From contig NZ_CP071051.1 in NCBI RefSeq assembly GCF_017161405.1, forward strand, positions 2,356,001 through 2,420,000: a DNA stretch of 64,000 nt, in the 5' to 3' direction. Shown here piece by piece: positions 36,999 through 46,096 of this stretch; the stretch's first letter is position 1; each line of letters starts with the position of its first letter. Source of the stretch: Leucobacter sp. CX169 (GTDB lineage Bacteria; Actinomycetota; Actinomycetes; Actinomycetales; Microbacteriaceae). The notes beneath the pieces were generated by a model, which did no database searches, was not told where the DNA came from, and was given only the letters and a program-made list of their open reading frames with translations. Position numbers and translations under genes: made by a program.

Positions 36999-37615
36999 CA
37001 GACGCGCGCGAGTCGAGCGGACGCGTGACTGCGCAGCTCTTGCCCGAGCGCGGCGATGTCCCACGCCCACAGGAGGTGATTGTCGACGAGTCCGTACATG
37101 CGGGTCGACGCGGTGAGCTCCTTGGTGCCAGCGCCGCGGACGACCGCGTCGGAGGCGAGGTCGATGCGGGGGCCGCGGATCGTGCCGAGGTAGAGCTCCG
37201 CCATTCCGGTCGAGTGGGCGATCGAGACGCGAAGGTCAAACGAGCCCTCAGCATTGCGCAGTTCCTCGACATCGTCCGCCGTCGCCGTGTGGGGAGGTGC
37301 AGTCGGGGGCAAGAGCCCGGGGCCGGGATCGCTGGCGCCCAGCGGGCGGGCGAGTTCCCAGAAGCCGACTTCGCTCGCGAGCGAGCGCACGGCCTGCTCG
37401 GCCTCGTCGGTACCGGCGGAACCCAGCAGCCACGCGCTCGAGCCGTAGTTCAGTACCGGGGTGCCATCGTGAGAGAAACTCACCCGGTGGCCGAACTCGG
37501 CCGAGAGGTGCTCGCCGTCGACTTCGTAGTCAATGACGCCGACACCCTCCCAGACGCCGAGCAGCCACGACAGGGGCACAAGCTCAGCGGGAAGGTCGGT
37601 GGGAATCTCGATCAT
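36998..37615 (-). CDS. Nitrobindin-like (FABP/DUF1794) heme-binding protein
   Basis: 205 residues. A ten-strand beta barrel is expected: the GxWxGxG-type motif is LLGVWEGVGV near residues 17-26, and the C-terminal strands include STRMYGLVDNHLLWAWDI. Family members bind heme b and can isomerise peroxynitrite. The ATG at 37615 is chosen because GGAGG lies six bases upstream. In many actinobacteria this gene sits beside ygfZ, as here. Confidence 0.88.
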   Translation of the reverse strand: MIEIPTDLPAELVPLSWLLGVWEGVGVIDYEVDGEHLSAEFGHRVSFSHDGTPVLNYGSSAWLLGSAGTDEAEQAVRSLASEVGFWELARPLGASDPGPGLLPPTAPPHTATADDVEELRNAEGSFDLRVSIAHSTGMAELYLGTIRGPRIDLASDAVVRGAGTKELTASTRMYGLVDNHLLWAWDIAALGQELRSHASARLARV

Positions 37616-37670
37616 GGTGTCCTCCCGGCGCGACCGCGTGGCGGGCGCGAAATCGAATGGGCGCGAACGC

Positions 37671-37778
37671 TTAGCGCTGGCCCGCGAAAAGCTTGTACAC
37701 CACGACGCCGGCGATCCACATGATGGAAAGCGAAGCGAGTCCCAGCAGTCCGATGAAGAAAAGTTCAAGTGCGAGCAT
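37671..37778 (-). CDS. 35-residue single-helix membrane peptide
   Basis: A very small ORF: MLALELFFIGLLGLASLSI then MWIAGVVVYKLFAGQR, ending in TAA. The whole peptide is hydrophobic with a basic C-terminus, as for a single membrane helix. AGGA lies eight bases before the ATG. It lies in line between the membrane protein at 37791 and the nitrobindin-like gene. No relatives are recognised; it is likely real because of the ribosome site and the clean hydrophobic pattern. Confidence 0.6.
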   Translation of the reverse strand: MLALELFFIGLLGLASLSIMWIAGVVVYKLFAGQR

Positions 37779-37790
37779 GGTCACATCCTA

Positions 37791-38138
37791 TCAGCGGGAC
37801 TGGGCGATGATCAGTCCGACGATGTCAATCAACGCGATGATGACGGTGGCCCCCGCAACGCTAAACGCGGTGCGGGTGATAAAGCCCTCGCGCTGCGCGG
37901 TGCCCAGTTGCAGGGCGAACGTGACGAGCACGCTCGCGCCAACGGCGAGGGCGAGCCACTCGAAGCGCGAGGCTTCAGGCGCAAGCACCGAGACCAGGAT
38001 GCCGCAGACCGCAGCGAAGCCCCAGGCGAAGAACATGCGACCAAAGTGCCATTTGTCGACCGGCGAAACGGGCACGGCTGGCTCGTTCGGGGCGGCGCCG
38101 CCGCCGCCAGCGGCCGGGTCAGGCGCGGGGTTCGTCAT
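37791..38138 (-). CDS. Small three-helix membrane protein, function unknown
   Basis: 115 residues. The Pro/Gly/Ala-rich N-terminus is followed by three hydrophobic stretches: FFAWGFAAVCGILVSVLA, ALAVGASVLVTFALQL and VAGATVIIALIDIVGLIIA. No family recognised. It is followed 12 bases later by the 35-residue peptide gene and is divergent from glnR. Confidence 0.7.
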   Translation of the reverse strand: MTNPAPDPAAGGGGAAPNEPAVPVSPVDKWHFGRMFFAWGFAAVCGILVSVLAPEASRFEWLALAVGASVLVTFALQLGTAQREGFITRTAFSVAGATVIIALIDIVGLIIAQSR

Positions 38139-38229
38139 AGCGCCATTCTGTCATGACGTGGGATCGCGCGCCTGTGCTCGCTAGAATCGACGAGCGCCGA
38201 CAACCGATCGGCAACGGAAGGAGCAGCGC

Positions 38230-38895
38230 ATGCGCCTCCTCGCCCTGAGTGACGGCGACCCGAGCGTTCCGCTGCCCGCCCTCGCGCTCCTTCCCCACTC
38301 GCTGCGCCAGCTCCCGCTCGACGCCTCGCGCGCGGTCGATCTTGTCGATGTCGACGCGATCATTGTCGACGCGACCGGCGACCTGGTGCGCGCGCGCAGC
38401 GTGTGCTTCGCCCTGCGCGCCGCGGTCGCGGCTCCGGTCATCGTCGTCATGCCCGAAACCGCGCTCGCGATCCTGTCGCCCGAGTGGGGCGTCGCCGAGC
38501 TGATCCTGGCCGGGGCCGGCCCGGCAGAAATCGAGGCCCGGCTGCGGCTCGCGGCCTCACGCGAGACCCTGGCCGAGCCGCCCGCCGAGGTGCAGCAGGG
38601 GGGCGTCATCGTCGACGAGGCGAACTTCACAGCACGCCTGCACGGGCGTACCCTGGACTTGACCTACAAGGAGTTTGAGCTCCTGCGGTTTCTCGCATCG
38701 CACCCGGATCGAGTGTTTACCCGAGAGCAGTTGCTCAGCGAAGTGTGGGGCACCGACTACTACGGCGGAACCCGCACGGTGGACGTGCACGTGCGTCGGC
38801 TGCGCGCGAAGCTCGGCGAGCACGATTCACTGATCGGCACCGTCCGCAACGTCGGCTATGGGTTTACCGGATCGGAGAACGATGATGCTGAGTGA
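38230..38895 (+). CDS. glnR: GlnR-type winged-helix response regulator
   Basis: 221 residues. The receiver-like N-terminus is degenerate: no DD pair at the start, and no proper phosphorylation pocket apart from IIVDATGDL, as in the orphan nitrogen regulator GlnR. The C-terminal winged helix is well kept (DLTYKEFELLRFLASHPDRVFTR and YGGTRTVDVHVRRLRAKLG). In actinobacteria glnR is followed by mshD, as here, which supports the call. It would control nitrogen assimilation genes elsewhere in the genome. Confidence 0.85.
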   Translation: MRLLALSDGDPSVPLPALALLPHSLRQLPLDASRAVDLVDVDAIIVDATGDLVRARSVCFALRAAVAAPVIVVMPETALAILSPEWGVAELILAGAGPAEIEARLRLAASRETLAEPPAEVQQGGVIVDEANFTARLHGRTLDLTYKEFELLRFLASHPDRVFTREQLLSEVWGTDYYGGTRTVDVHVRRLRAKLGEHDSLIGTVRNVGYGFTGSENDDAE

Positions 38896-39817
38896 GCGCA
38901 CGCTGCGCGCAGGCGCCGCCGAGGATCAGGTCGCGGCCGAGCGGATTATTGCCGCCGCGACGAGAAACGACGGGCAGTCGCCCCTCTCTGACGAGGCGCG
39001 GCTGGCCGCGGCCCACGGCACCCGGCACGCGCTCTTGTTCGCCGAGGACGACACTCCCGTCGCGCTCGGCGTCGTCGGCGGCGGTGAGATCGACCTCGTC
39101 GTCGCGCCCGAGCACCGCGGGCGCGGGATCGGCTCGTCGGCCCTCGCCACGTTGCTCGACCTTGCGGGCGCCGGGCGCCTAGTCGCTTGGTCACACGGCG
39201 AGAACCCCGCGGCAGACCTCATCCTGATGCGGGCCGGCTTCTCCCCCGCACGCACGCTGCTGCGGCTCGCCCTCGATCCCGCCGCGCTTCCCCAGCCCGA
39301 CGCCGATCCGGGCTTGCCCGAGGGCTTTTCCATGCGCACATACCGGCCGCACAGCGAGGACGAGTCGAACGACGCCGCCGACTGGGTGCGGGTCAACGCG
39401 CTGGCGTTCGCGGACCATCCCGAACAGGGCTCCCTCACGATCGATGACTTCCTGGCGCGCACCGGCGAGCCCTGGTTCGCCGCCGACGATCTCCTGCTCG
39501 CGCACGACGCGACAGGCGAGCTGGCAGGATCCGCCTGGGTGAAGACCACCCGCAGTAGCACCCCCAGCCCGGGCACCACCCCGCTCGTCGAGACCGAGCT
39601 CTACGCCATCGGCGTGCGGCCCGACGTGGCCGGGATAGGGCTCGGCGGCGCGCTGAACCGGGCTGCGCTCGCGCGCATGGCGGCGCACCACCCCAGTCGG
39701 GTCACGCTCTACGTCGAGGGCGAGAACGAGCCCGCCCTGGCGATGTATCGAAACGCCGGATACACCGAAAGTTCACGCAGCCAACAGTGGTCGCGGGACC
39801 TTTCCTCCCACTCCTAG
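38882..39817 (+). CDS. mshD: Mycothiol synthase
   Basis: Last step of mycothiol synthesis: acetylates the Cys amino group of Cys-GlcN-inositol. 311 residues formed by two GNAT domains. The first has [16 protein letters not shown], the second [21 protein letters not shown]; both are acetyl-CoA loops. The ATG at 38882 follows GGAGA and overlaps the end of glnR by 14 bases; ATG at 38885 is equally possible. With the mycoredoxin at 3058 it shows that this organism uses mycothiol. Confidence 0.92.
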   Translation: MMLSERTLRAGAAEDQVAAERIIAAATRNDGQSPLSDEARLAAAHGTRHALLFAEDDTPVALGVVGGGEIDLVVAPEHRGRGIGSSALATLLDLAGAGRLVAWSHGENPAADLILMRAGFSPARTLLRLALDPAALPQPDADPGLPEGFSMRTYRPHSEDESNDAADWVRVNALAFADHPEQGSLTIDDFLARTGEPWFAADDLLLAHDATGELAGSAWVKTTRSSTPSPGTTPLVETELYAIGVRPDVAGIGLGGALNRAALARMAAHHPSRVTLYVEGENEPALAMYRNAGYTESSRSQQWSRDLSSHS

Positions 39818-39842
39818 CCCCCTCGGGTGCCAGAATGGGGGA

Positions 39843-41975
39843 ATGACGGAGCAGAACTCGGTAACACCGGCGGACATACCCACGACCCCGCTCCCGGCTG
39901 ACCGGTACCTCGACCGCGAGCTCAGCTGGCTCGCCTTCAACCAGCGCGTGCTCGAGCTCGCGGAGGATCCGACCGTGCCGCTGCTGGAGCGGGCGAATTT
40001 TCTCGCCATCTTTGCGTCAAACCTTGACGAGTTCTTCATGGTGCGCGTCGCCGGCCTCAAGCGCCGCATCGTCACCGGTCTCGCCGTGCCGACAAACGTC
40101 GGCCGCCTGCCCGCCGACGTGCTCGCCGACATCATCTCCACTGCCGAGGCGCTGCAGCAGCGTCACGCGCGCTGCTACCGCGAGCAGGTCCGCCCGGCAC
40201 TCGCCGAGGCAGGCATTAAGATCGCCGACTGGGACGAGCTCGACGAGGCCGACCAGGCGATCCTGACGGAGTACTACGAGCAGCACATTTACCCTGTGCT
40301 GATGCCGCTCGCGGTCGATCCCGCCCACCCGTTCCCGTACATCTCGGGGCTCTCGCTCAACCTATCGATCCGCGTGCTGAACCCCGGCAACGATAAGGTC
40401 GAGTTTGCGCGCCTCAAGGTGCCGCAGATGATCCCCCGGTACGTCCGGGTCGACCGCCGGGAGTCCGTCGACGCCGTGCGATTCATCCCGCTCGAGGCGC
40501 TCATCGCCAATCAGCTTGACGGGCTCTTCCCGGGCATGGAGGTGCTCGATCACCACGTGTTCCGCGTCACGCGCAACGAGGACGTAGAGATCGAAGAGGA
40601 TGAGACCGAGAACCTCATCCAGGCACTCGAGAAGGAGTTGCTGCGCCGTCGCTTCGGCCCGCCCATCCGGCTCGAGATCTCGAACGACATGGACCCGGCG
40701 ACGCTCGAATTGCTCGTGCGAGAGTTCGACATCGACGAGTACCAGGTCTACACGCTGCCTTCACCCCTCGATCTCAGCGGACTGTTCGCGCTGTCCGGGC
40801 TCGATCGTCCCGACCTGAAGTACTCGCCGCACATTCCGGTCACTCACCCGAAGTTCCGGCCGAGCACACCGAGCGAACGCCCCGACATTCTCGGCGCCAT
40901 CGCGCGTCGCGAGGTGCTCGTGCACCACCCGTACGAGTCGTTCGCGACGAGTGTGCAGGCCTTCCTCGAGCAGGCCGCCACCGACCCCAACGTGCTCGCG
41001 ATCAAGCAGACCCTGTACCGCACCTCGGGCGACAGCCCCATCGTGGCGTCACTGATCAAGGCGGCCGAGGCGGGCAAGCAGGTGCTCGCGCTCGTCGAGA
41101 TCAAGGCCCGCTTCGACGAAGAGGCGAATATCACCTGGGCGCGCAAGCTCGAGCGTGCCGGCGTCCACGTCGTCTACGGGCTCGTGGGGCTGAAGACACA
41201 CTGCAAGCTCGTGCACGTCATTCGCGAAGAACAAGGACGCCTCGCGCACTACTGCCACATCGGCACCGGCAACTACAACCCGAAGACCAGCCGCGTGTAC
41301 GAGGACTTCGGCCTGTTCACCTCGTCCGAAGAGGTCGGTCGCGACGTCACCAAGCTGTTCAACGTGCTCTCGGGGTACGCGATCGAGAAGACCTACGACC
41401 GCCTCCTCGTCGCTCCCCTGCAGCTGCGTTCGGGCCTGCTCGAGCGGATCGAGCGCGAGGCGGCTGCCGCCCGCGCGGGCCTCCCGTCCGGCATCAAGAT
41501 CAAGACGAACTCCATGGTCGATGAAGAGACCATTGACGCGCTGTACCGAGCCAGCCAGTCCGGCGTGCCCATCGACATCTGGGTGCGCGGCATCTGCTCG
41601 ATCCGGGCCGGTGTGCCCGGCCTGTCCGAGACCATCCGCGTGCGCTCGGTGCTCGGCCGCTATCTCGAGCACTCGCGCATCTTCTCGTTTGAGAACGGCG
41701 GCGAACAGGACACCTACATCGGCAGCGCCGACCTCATGCACCGCAACCTCGACCGTCGCATCGAGGTGCTCGTGCGCATCGTGGACCGCGAGCACCTGGC
41801 GCGCATCGGCCGCTTCTTCGAGTTCGCGTTCAGTAACGACGTGTCGTCCTGGCGCATGCTGCCCGACGCCAGCTGGCAGCGACGCGTCATCAGCGACGAG
41901 GGCGAAACTCTGCCCGACCTGCAAGATCTTGTGATGGCCGATCGCACCGAGGCCCGCTCGCGGCGGAACCGATGA
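39843..41975 (+). CDS. ppk: Polyphosphate kinase
   Basis: Makes polyphosphate from ATP reversibly. 710 residues, PPK1 type. Order: N domain ([20 protein letters not shown]), head domain, and two phospholipase-D-like catalytic domains. The catalytic region shows [30 protein letters not shown], and the second domain has [17 protein letters not shown] and [12 protein letters not shown]. It overlaps the downstream mutT1 gene by four bases (ATGA), the same pair as in mycobacteria. It may be phosphate-controlled, but no PHO box is seen near its start. Confidence 0.96.
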   Translation: MTEQNSVTPADIPTTPLPADRYLDRELSWLAFNQRVLELAEDPTVPLLERANFLAIFASNLDEFFMVRVAGLKRRIVTGLAVPTNVGRLPADVLADIISTAEALQQRHARCYREQVRPALAEAGIKIADWDELDEADQAILTEYYEQHIYPVLMPLAVDPAHPFPYISGLSLNLSIRVLNPGNDKVEFARLKVPQMIPRYVRVDRRESVDAVRFIPLEALIANQLDGLFPGMEVLDHHVFRVTRNEDVEIEEDETENLIQALEKELLRRRFGPPIRLEISNDMDPATLELLVREFDIDEYQVYTLPSPLDLSGLFALSGLDRPDLKYSPHIPVTHPKFRPSTPSERPDILGAIARREVLVHHPYESFATSVQAFLEQAATDPNVLAIKQTLYRTSGDSPIVASLIKAAEAGKQVLALVEIKARFDEEANITWARKLERAGVHVVYGLVGLKTHCKLVHVIREEQGRLAHYCHIGTGNYNPKTSRVYEDFGLFTSSEEVGRDVTKLFNVLSGYAIEKTYDRLLVAPLQLRSGLLERIEREAAAARAGLPSGIKIKTNSMVDEETIDALYRASQSGVPIDIWVRGICSIRAGVPGLSETIRVRSVLGRYLEHSRIFSFENGGEQDTYIGSADLMHRNLDRRIEVLVRIVDREHLARIGRFFEFAFSNDVSSWRMLPDASWQRRVISDEGETLPDLQDLVMADRTEARSRRNR

Positions 41976-42925
41976 GTGGGGCGCTGCTCGCCGCGGGCAC
42001 AGTGTGCTGGCGGCGGGTGACACTGCCCGACGGCGGCGAAGAAATCATGGTGCTGCTCGTGCACCGCACGAAGCAGCGCGACGTCTCGTTCCCCAAGGGC
42101 AAGCTCGACCGCGGCGAGAGCATGCCGCAGGCGGCCGTGCGCGAGACGCTCGAAGAGACCGGGCTTGCGGTGGCGCTCGGAGCGAACCTCGGCACAATCC
42201 ACTACACCCTTCCGAGCGGGGTCGAGAAGACGGTGCAGTACTGGGCCGCCGAGGCGACGGAAGCGTCGGTCCAGGCGTCCACCTTCGTCCCGAATAAGGA
42301 GATCGCCGCCCTCGAGTGGCTGCCCCTCAAGAAGGTTGCGAAGAAGCTCAGCTATGCGGCGGATCGCGAACTCTTCTCAGTGTTCGAACGGCTCGCGGCC
42401 CGAGACGCGATCGACACCTTTGCGGTGATCCTGCTGCGCCATGCAAAGGCGGTGCCACGCAGCGAGGCGCACCCGGAGGACCGTCTGCGCCCGCTCGCCG
42501 ACGCGGGCGAGGAACAGGCCGAGAACCTCGTCCCGTCGCTCGCCGCGTTTGGCCCAGCACGCATTCTCTCGTCGAGCGCCGAGCGCTGCATGCGCACCGT
42601 CGCGCCCCTTGCGCACTACCTGCGCAAGGGCGTCCGCGTGCACGAAGGGCTCAGCCAGGACGCGTGGGAGGCCGGCGAACAGGACGAACTCCGCCAGGTC
42701 GTCGGCAAGGTGATCCGGCGCGGCAAGAACACGCTCCTCTGCACGCACCAGCCCGTGCTTCCGGATGTCGCGCGCGAGCTCGTGCTGGCCACCGGCAGCT
42801 TGCCCGGCGGCTACCTGCGCGAGGCCACCCAGCTCCCGCCGGGCGGATTCTCCGTCTTCCACTTCTCCAAGCGCCACCCGGGCGCCGGCATTCTTTCGGT
42901 CGAGGTCTACCCCGTTGAGCACTAA
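41972..42925 (+). CDS. mutT1: NUDIX hydrolase fused to histidine phosphatase (MutT1-like)
   Basis: 317 residues in two domains. Residues 1-140 are a NUDIX hydrolase with the complete box [20 protein letters not shown] followed by TGL. Residues 150-317 are a histidine-phosphatase-like domain with [10 protein letters not shown] and [17 protein letters not shown]. Mycobacterial MutT1, with the same two domains and also beside ppk, removes 8-oxo-dGTP and diadenosine polyphosphates. The downstream gene starts inside its last codons. Confidence 0.92.
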   Translation: MSGALLAAGTVCWRRVTLPDGGEEIMVLLVHRTKQRDVSFPKGKLDRGESMPQAAVRETLEETGLAVALGANLGTIHYTLPSGVEKTVQYWAAEATEASVQASTFVPNKEIAALEWLPLKKVAKKLSYAADRELFSVFERLAARDAIDTFAVILLRHAKAVPRSEAHPEDRLRPLADAGEEQAENLVPSLAAFGPARILSSSAERCMRTVAPLAHYLRKGVRVHEGLSQDAWEAGEQDELRQVVGKVIRRGKNTLLCTHQPVLPDVARELVLATGSLPGGYLREATQLPPGGFSVFHFSKRHPGAGILSVEVYPVEH

Positions 42926-43826
42926 TTCCACGCCCCCACAGCTTCCCCTCGGCGTGGTCGTGAACCCGCACTCTGCCCTCGGCCGGGGTCGACGTGCGGG
43001 GCGCCGCGTCGCCGAGCTGCTCGCCTCACGCGGCCTCCCGGTCACCGTGTTGTCCGGCGGCGACCAGGCGGAGTGCGCGCTCGCGATCCGTCGCGCCGCG
43101 CCCAATGTCCGCGGTTTTCTTCTCGTCGGCGGCGACGGGCTGCTGAGCATGTTCTTGCAGATCCCTGAGGCACGCGAGAAGCCGTTCGCGATCATCCCCG
43201 CTGGCAGCGGCAACGACTTCGCGCGCGAGTTCGGGGTCCCGCGACATAAACCCGCGAAAGCGCTGAAGCGGGCGCTGCGCGCCGAGGCCCGGCCGCGCCA
43301 CGTGGACGCGCTCGTCGTGACCCCCGCGAACGGCGTCGAGCGGTGGGTTGGGTGCGGGTTCTCACTCGGATTCGACGCCCGGATCAATCGCCGCGCCAAC
43401 GCGATTCGAATGCCGATCGGACCGCTGCGCTACCAACTCGCGCTGCTCGCGGAGGTGCTCGCCGGAGGGTCACGCACATTCGAGCTTGAGATTGACGGCG
43501 CGAAGCGGCGCTACCCCGGGCTCCTCACGACCGTTATGAATACGCGGACCCTTGGCGGTGGCATCCCGGTCACCCCGGGCGCCGACCCTGAGGACGGCCA
43601 ATTGGACGTCATCTCGGTGGATCAGGTCACCCGGCGGCGCCTCCTGTCAGTGCTCGGCCTGCTCGCCCAGGGTAAGCACCCCGGCTTGCCGGAGGTGACG
43701 ATCGAACGCGGCAGCGCGGTCACGCTCGCGTCGCCCGGCGAGATCGGCTACGCCGACGGCGAGCTCGTGGGCGAGGGCCCCTTCGACATTCGTGTCGCCG
43801 TCGGGGCCCTCACGGTCTGGGCCTAG
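42915..43826 (+). CDS. Diacylglycerol kinase-family lipid kinase
   Basis: 303 residues of the DAGK/YegS type. GVVVNPHSALGRGR starts the domain; VGGDGLLSMFLQIP is the GGDG nucleotide loop and IIPAGSGNDFAREFG is the second signature. The lipid substrate is unknown. The TTG at 42915 is chosen because GAGG lies upstream and the family N-terminus follows; it overlaps the mutT1 stop by 11 bases. The stop TAG lies inside the CCTAGG target of the IS481-family insertion, which left it unchanged. Confidence 0.88.
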   Translation: MSTNSTPPQLPLGVVVNPHSALGRGRRAGRRVAELLASRGLPVTVLSGGDQAECALAIRRAAPNVRGFLLVGGDGLLSMFLQIPEAREKPFAIIPAGSGNDFAREFGVPRHKPAKALKRALRAEARPRHVDALVVTPANGVERWVGCGFSLGFDARINRRANAIRMPIGPLRYQLALLAEVLAGGSRTFELEIDGAKRRYPGLLTTVMNTRTLGGGIPVTPGADPEDGQLDVISVDQVTRRRLLSVLGLLAQGKHPGLPEVTIERGSAVTLASPGEIGYADGELVGEGPFDIRVAVGALTVWA

Positions 43827-43873
43827 GTGTACCCGGCCATGACGTTGGTGACACTTTAGGTCTTGTGAAAAGG

Positions 43874-43930
43874 GAGAACCTCCTGGCTTAGTGGAGATGT
43901 TGAAGTCATCCGCATAGCCAGGAGGTTCTC
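43874..43930 (+). promoter_or_regulatory. Hairpin that hides the transposase ribosome site
   Basis: Two 15-base arms, 43874-43888 (GAGAACCTCCTGGCT) and 43916-43930, are exact complements. The right arm contains AGGAGG and ends at the TTG start codon. In RNA entering from the upstream gene the ribosome site would be paired; transcripts starting inside the element would lack the left arm. Confidence 0.7.
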
Positions 43931-44905
43931 TTGTCTTACGTTAATGCCCGACTGACTGTTCGCGGCAGAGCGTTGCTCATTGAACGCGTCATTGGTTCCC
44001 ATCGTCCCGTCGCTCATGTCGCCAAAGAACTCGGCATTTCCCGGCAATGCGCGCATCGCTGGGTTCGCAGATACAAAGACGAGGGCCCTGCGGGACTGCT
44101 GGATCGCTCGTCTCGGCCACGGTGTTCGCCGACCCGGACGAGTCCGGATCGTGAACAGGTCGTGCTCGAGTCCCGCTCTCGACTTCGCGCAGGCCCGTTG
44201 CGCATCGCTGCAGACACCGGTGTTCCTGCCCGAACCGTGTCACGCGTGTTAGCACGCCACCACGTCCCGCCGCTGAGCTGGTGTGATCCGATGACCGGCG
44301 AACTCATTCGGGCCTCTCGCGCCACGGAGAACCGTTACGAGTATGAGCGGCCTGGCGAGATGGTCCATGTTGATGTGAAGAAACTCGGCCGCATCCCCGA
44401 CGGTGGTGGCTGGCGAGCCGACCTGACCCAAACCCGCCGCAATCACGTCACCGGCCACCAGGGGGTCGGGTTCGACTATGTCCACGCCGTGATCGATGAC
44501 CACAGTCGCCTCGCTTACGCCGAGATCCATTCCGACGAGAAAGGCGTCACCGCTGCCGGCGTATTGCTGCGAGCTGCAGCGTTCTTCGCGGCATGCGGTA
44601 TCCCCGCGATCAAGCGGGTCCTTTCGGACAACGCGTTCGCCTACCGGAAATCGGCCGCGTTCAAGGACGCCGTCGCCGAGCTTGGCGCAGTTCAACGTTT
44701 CATCAAGCCCCATTGCCCCTGGACGAACGGCAAAGTTGAACGCCTCAACCGCACCCTGCAAACCGAGTGGGCCTATAGGCAGGTCTTCACCAGCAATGAC
44801 GAACGATCGGCCGCTCTTGCGCCCTGGTTGGACTTCTACAACACTAAACGCATCCACACCGGCATCGGAGCAACACCCATCAGCCGAGTGTCACCAACGT
44901 CATGA
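43931..44905 (+). CDS. IS481-family transposase
   Basis: 324 residues. An N-terminal helix-turn-helix (RPVAHVAKELGISRQCAHRWVRRY) is followed by an integrase core with the DDE triad: Asp in VHVDVKKLG, Asp in VLSDNAFAY and Glu in NGKVERLNRTL. The family ending YNTKRIHTGIGATPISR is present. The start is TTG directly behind AGGAGG. The stop codon lies within the right inverted repeat. Probably an active enzyme. Confidence 0.93.
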   Translation: MSYVNARLTVRGRALLIERVIGSHRPVAHVAKELGISRQCAHRWVRRYKDEGPAGLLDRSSRPRCSPTRTSPDREQVVLESRSRLRAGPLRIAADTGVPARTVSRVLARHHVPPLSWCDPMTGELIRASRATENRYEYERPGEMVHVDVKKLGRIPDGGGWRADLTQTRRNHVTGHQGVGFDYVHAVIDDHSRLAYAEIHSDEKGVTAAGVLLRAAAFFAACGIPAIKRVLSDNAFAYRKSAAFKDAVAELGAVQRFIKPHCPWTNGKVERLNRTLQTEWAYRQVFTSNDERSAALAPWLDFYNTKRIHTGIGATPISRVSPTS

Positions 44906-44915
44906 CGCAGTACAC

Positions 44916-45959
44916 CTAGGCGTTCGGCATCACCACTGCCCGGCCCGACAGCTTGCCGTCGTGCAGGTCGTGGTACGCCTGGAGCGCCTGATCCATGGGA
45001 TAGCGCTTCACGCTGGGCGTGATTTGCCCCGCGCGGTACAACGCGGCGACCTCGTAGAGCTCTTCGATCGTGCCCCAGTAGGTGTTCGTGAGCTCGGCCT
45101 CGTAGGGGTTCGAGTAGAAGTCCCAGGTGGTGGGGCCCCCTGCGACGCCGACGACTGTGATGCGTCCCTGACGGCGGACGACCTGCTGCGCCACCTTGAT
45201 GGTGGCCGTGATGCCGACGAAGTCGAACACCGCGTCGACGCCCTGGCCCCCGGTGAGCGCGCGAATCCGCTCGGCCTGGTCGGCGCCTCCCGGCACCGTC
45301 ACCGCGCCGTTTGCCTCGGCCTCGGCCATCGCCTCAGGCTTCACATCGGTCGCGATGACCGTCGCACCCGTGAGCGCCTTCAAGATCTGCACCGCGATCT
45401 GACCGAGGCCGCCGAGTCCGATCACCAAGGCGGTTTTCCCGCCACCCGCCAGCTTCGGCAGGGACAGTTTGATCGCGTGATACGGCGTCAGGCCCGCGTC
45501 AGCGAGCGGCGCGGCATCGACCGGATCAGCGTCCCCCAGTGGCACGAGGTTGCGCGCGGGCACCGTCATGTACTCGGCCATCCCGCCGTCACGACCGAGC
45601 CCCGTCGCGAGATAGGGTTGCGTCGCCGCATTGTGGCAATAGGTGTCTTGACCGCGCGAACAGGCCGGGCAGGCACCGCACCCGATGGGACCGTAAACGA
45701 GGTAGGCCTCGCCCTGCGTGATGCCGGTGACGCCCTCACCCAGCTCTTCGACCCAGCCGGCGTTCTCGTGGCCCAGCGTGTAGCTCGGGGCCAACTGCGT
45801 GCCCATGCTCTCGTCGAACTGTTCAAAAATCGCGACATCCGAGTGACAGGCACCCGCGCCGGCGATCTTCAAAAGAACCTCGCCGGGGCCGGGAGTCGGC
45901 CGCTCAACCTCTTCGATTGAGGGAAACGTCTTCCACGCAGTGAAACGCACAGCCTTCAT
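44916..45959 (-). CDS. Zinc-dependent alcohol dehydrogenase
   Basis: 347 residues, medium-chain family. Catalytic zinc ligands: Cys in GACHSDVAIF near residue 38 and GHE near 63; structural zinc cysteines in GCGACPACSRGQDTYC near 93-108. The Rossmann fold GLGGLGQIAVQILKAL binds NAD(P), and TDVKPE at the end of the second strand suggests NAD. Likely an alcohol dehydrogenase of broad range. The stop codon sits inside the IS481-family target duplication and is unchanged. Confidence 0.92.
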   Translation of the reverse strand: MKAVRFTAWKTFPSIEEVERPTPGPGEVLLKIAGAGACHSDVAIFEQFDESMGTQLAPSYTLGHENAGWVEELGEGVTGITQGEAYLVYGPIGCGACPACSRGQDTYCHNAATQPYLATGLGRDGGMAEYMTVPARNLVPLGDADPVDAAPLADAGLTPYHAIKLSLPKLAGGGKTALVIGLGGLGQIAVQILKALTGATVIATDVKPEAMAEAEANGAVTVPGGADQAERIRALTGGQGVDAVFDFVGITATIKVAQQVVRRQGRITVVGVAGGPTTWDFYSNPYEAELTNTYWGTIEELYEVAALYRAGQITPSVKRYPMDQALQAYHDLHDGKLSGRAVVMPNA

Positions 45960-46096
45960 GATTCCTCCTCAGGACGCATGCACTGCCGGTGGCACCGAAG
46001 GAGCGCCAGAAAGCGACACTGCGTGCGTCTTCACCGTATCGGGTGAGCCCGACCGTTTCGTCAGAGAAGTGGGTGGCAGCGCGAGGCGCGGCAGAG

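Larger units (their letters stand above)
43828..44914 (+). mobile_element. IS481-family insertion sequence (1087 bases) with 6-base target duplication
   Basis: Terminal inverted repeats of 27 bases occupy 43828-43854 and 44888-44914; both begin TGTAC and end CATGACGTTGGTGACAC. The sequence CCTAGG is present on both sides (43822-43827 and 44915-44920), a six-base target duplication. Members of the IS481 family are known to insert at NCTAGN and duplicate six bases. The element holds one complete transposase and looks intact and recent. Confidence 0.95.

Noticed and set aside
38230-38895. GlnR-like gene considered as an ordinary two-component regulator
   Set aside because: The receiver lacks the acidic pocket residues and no kinase gene is adjacent; the mshD neighbour supports GlnR.
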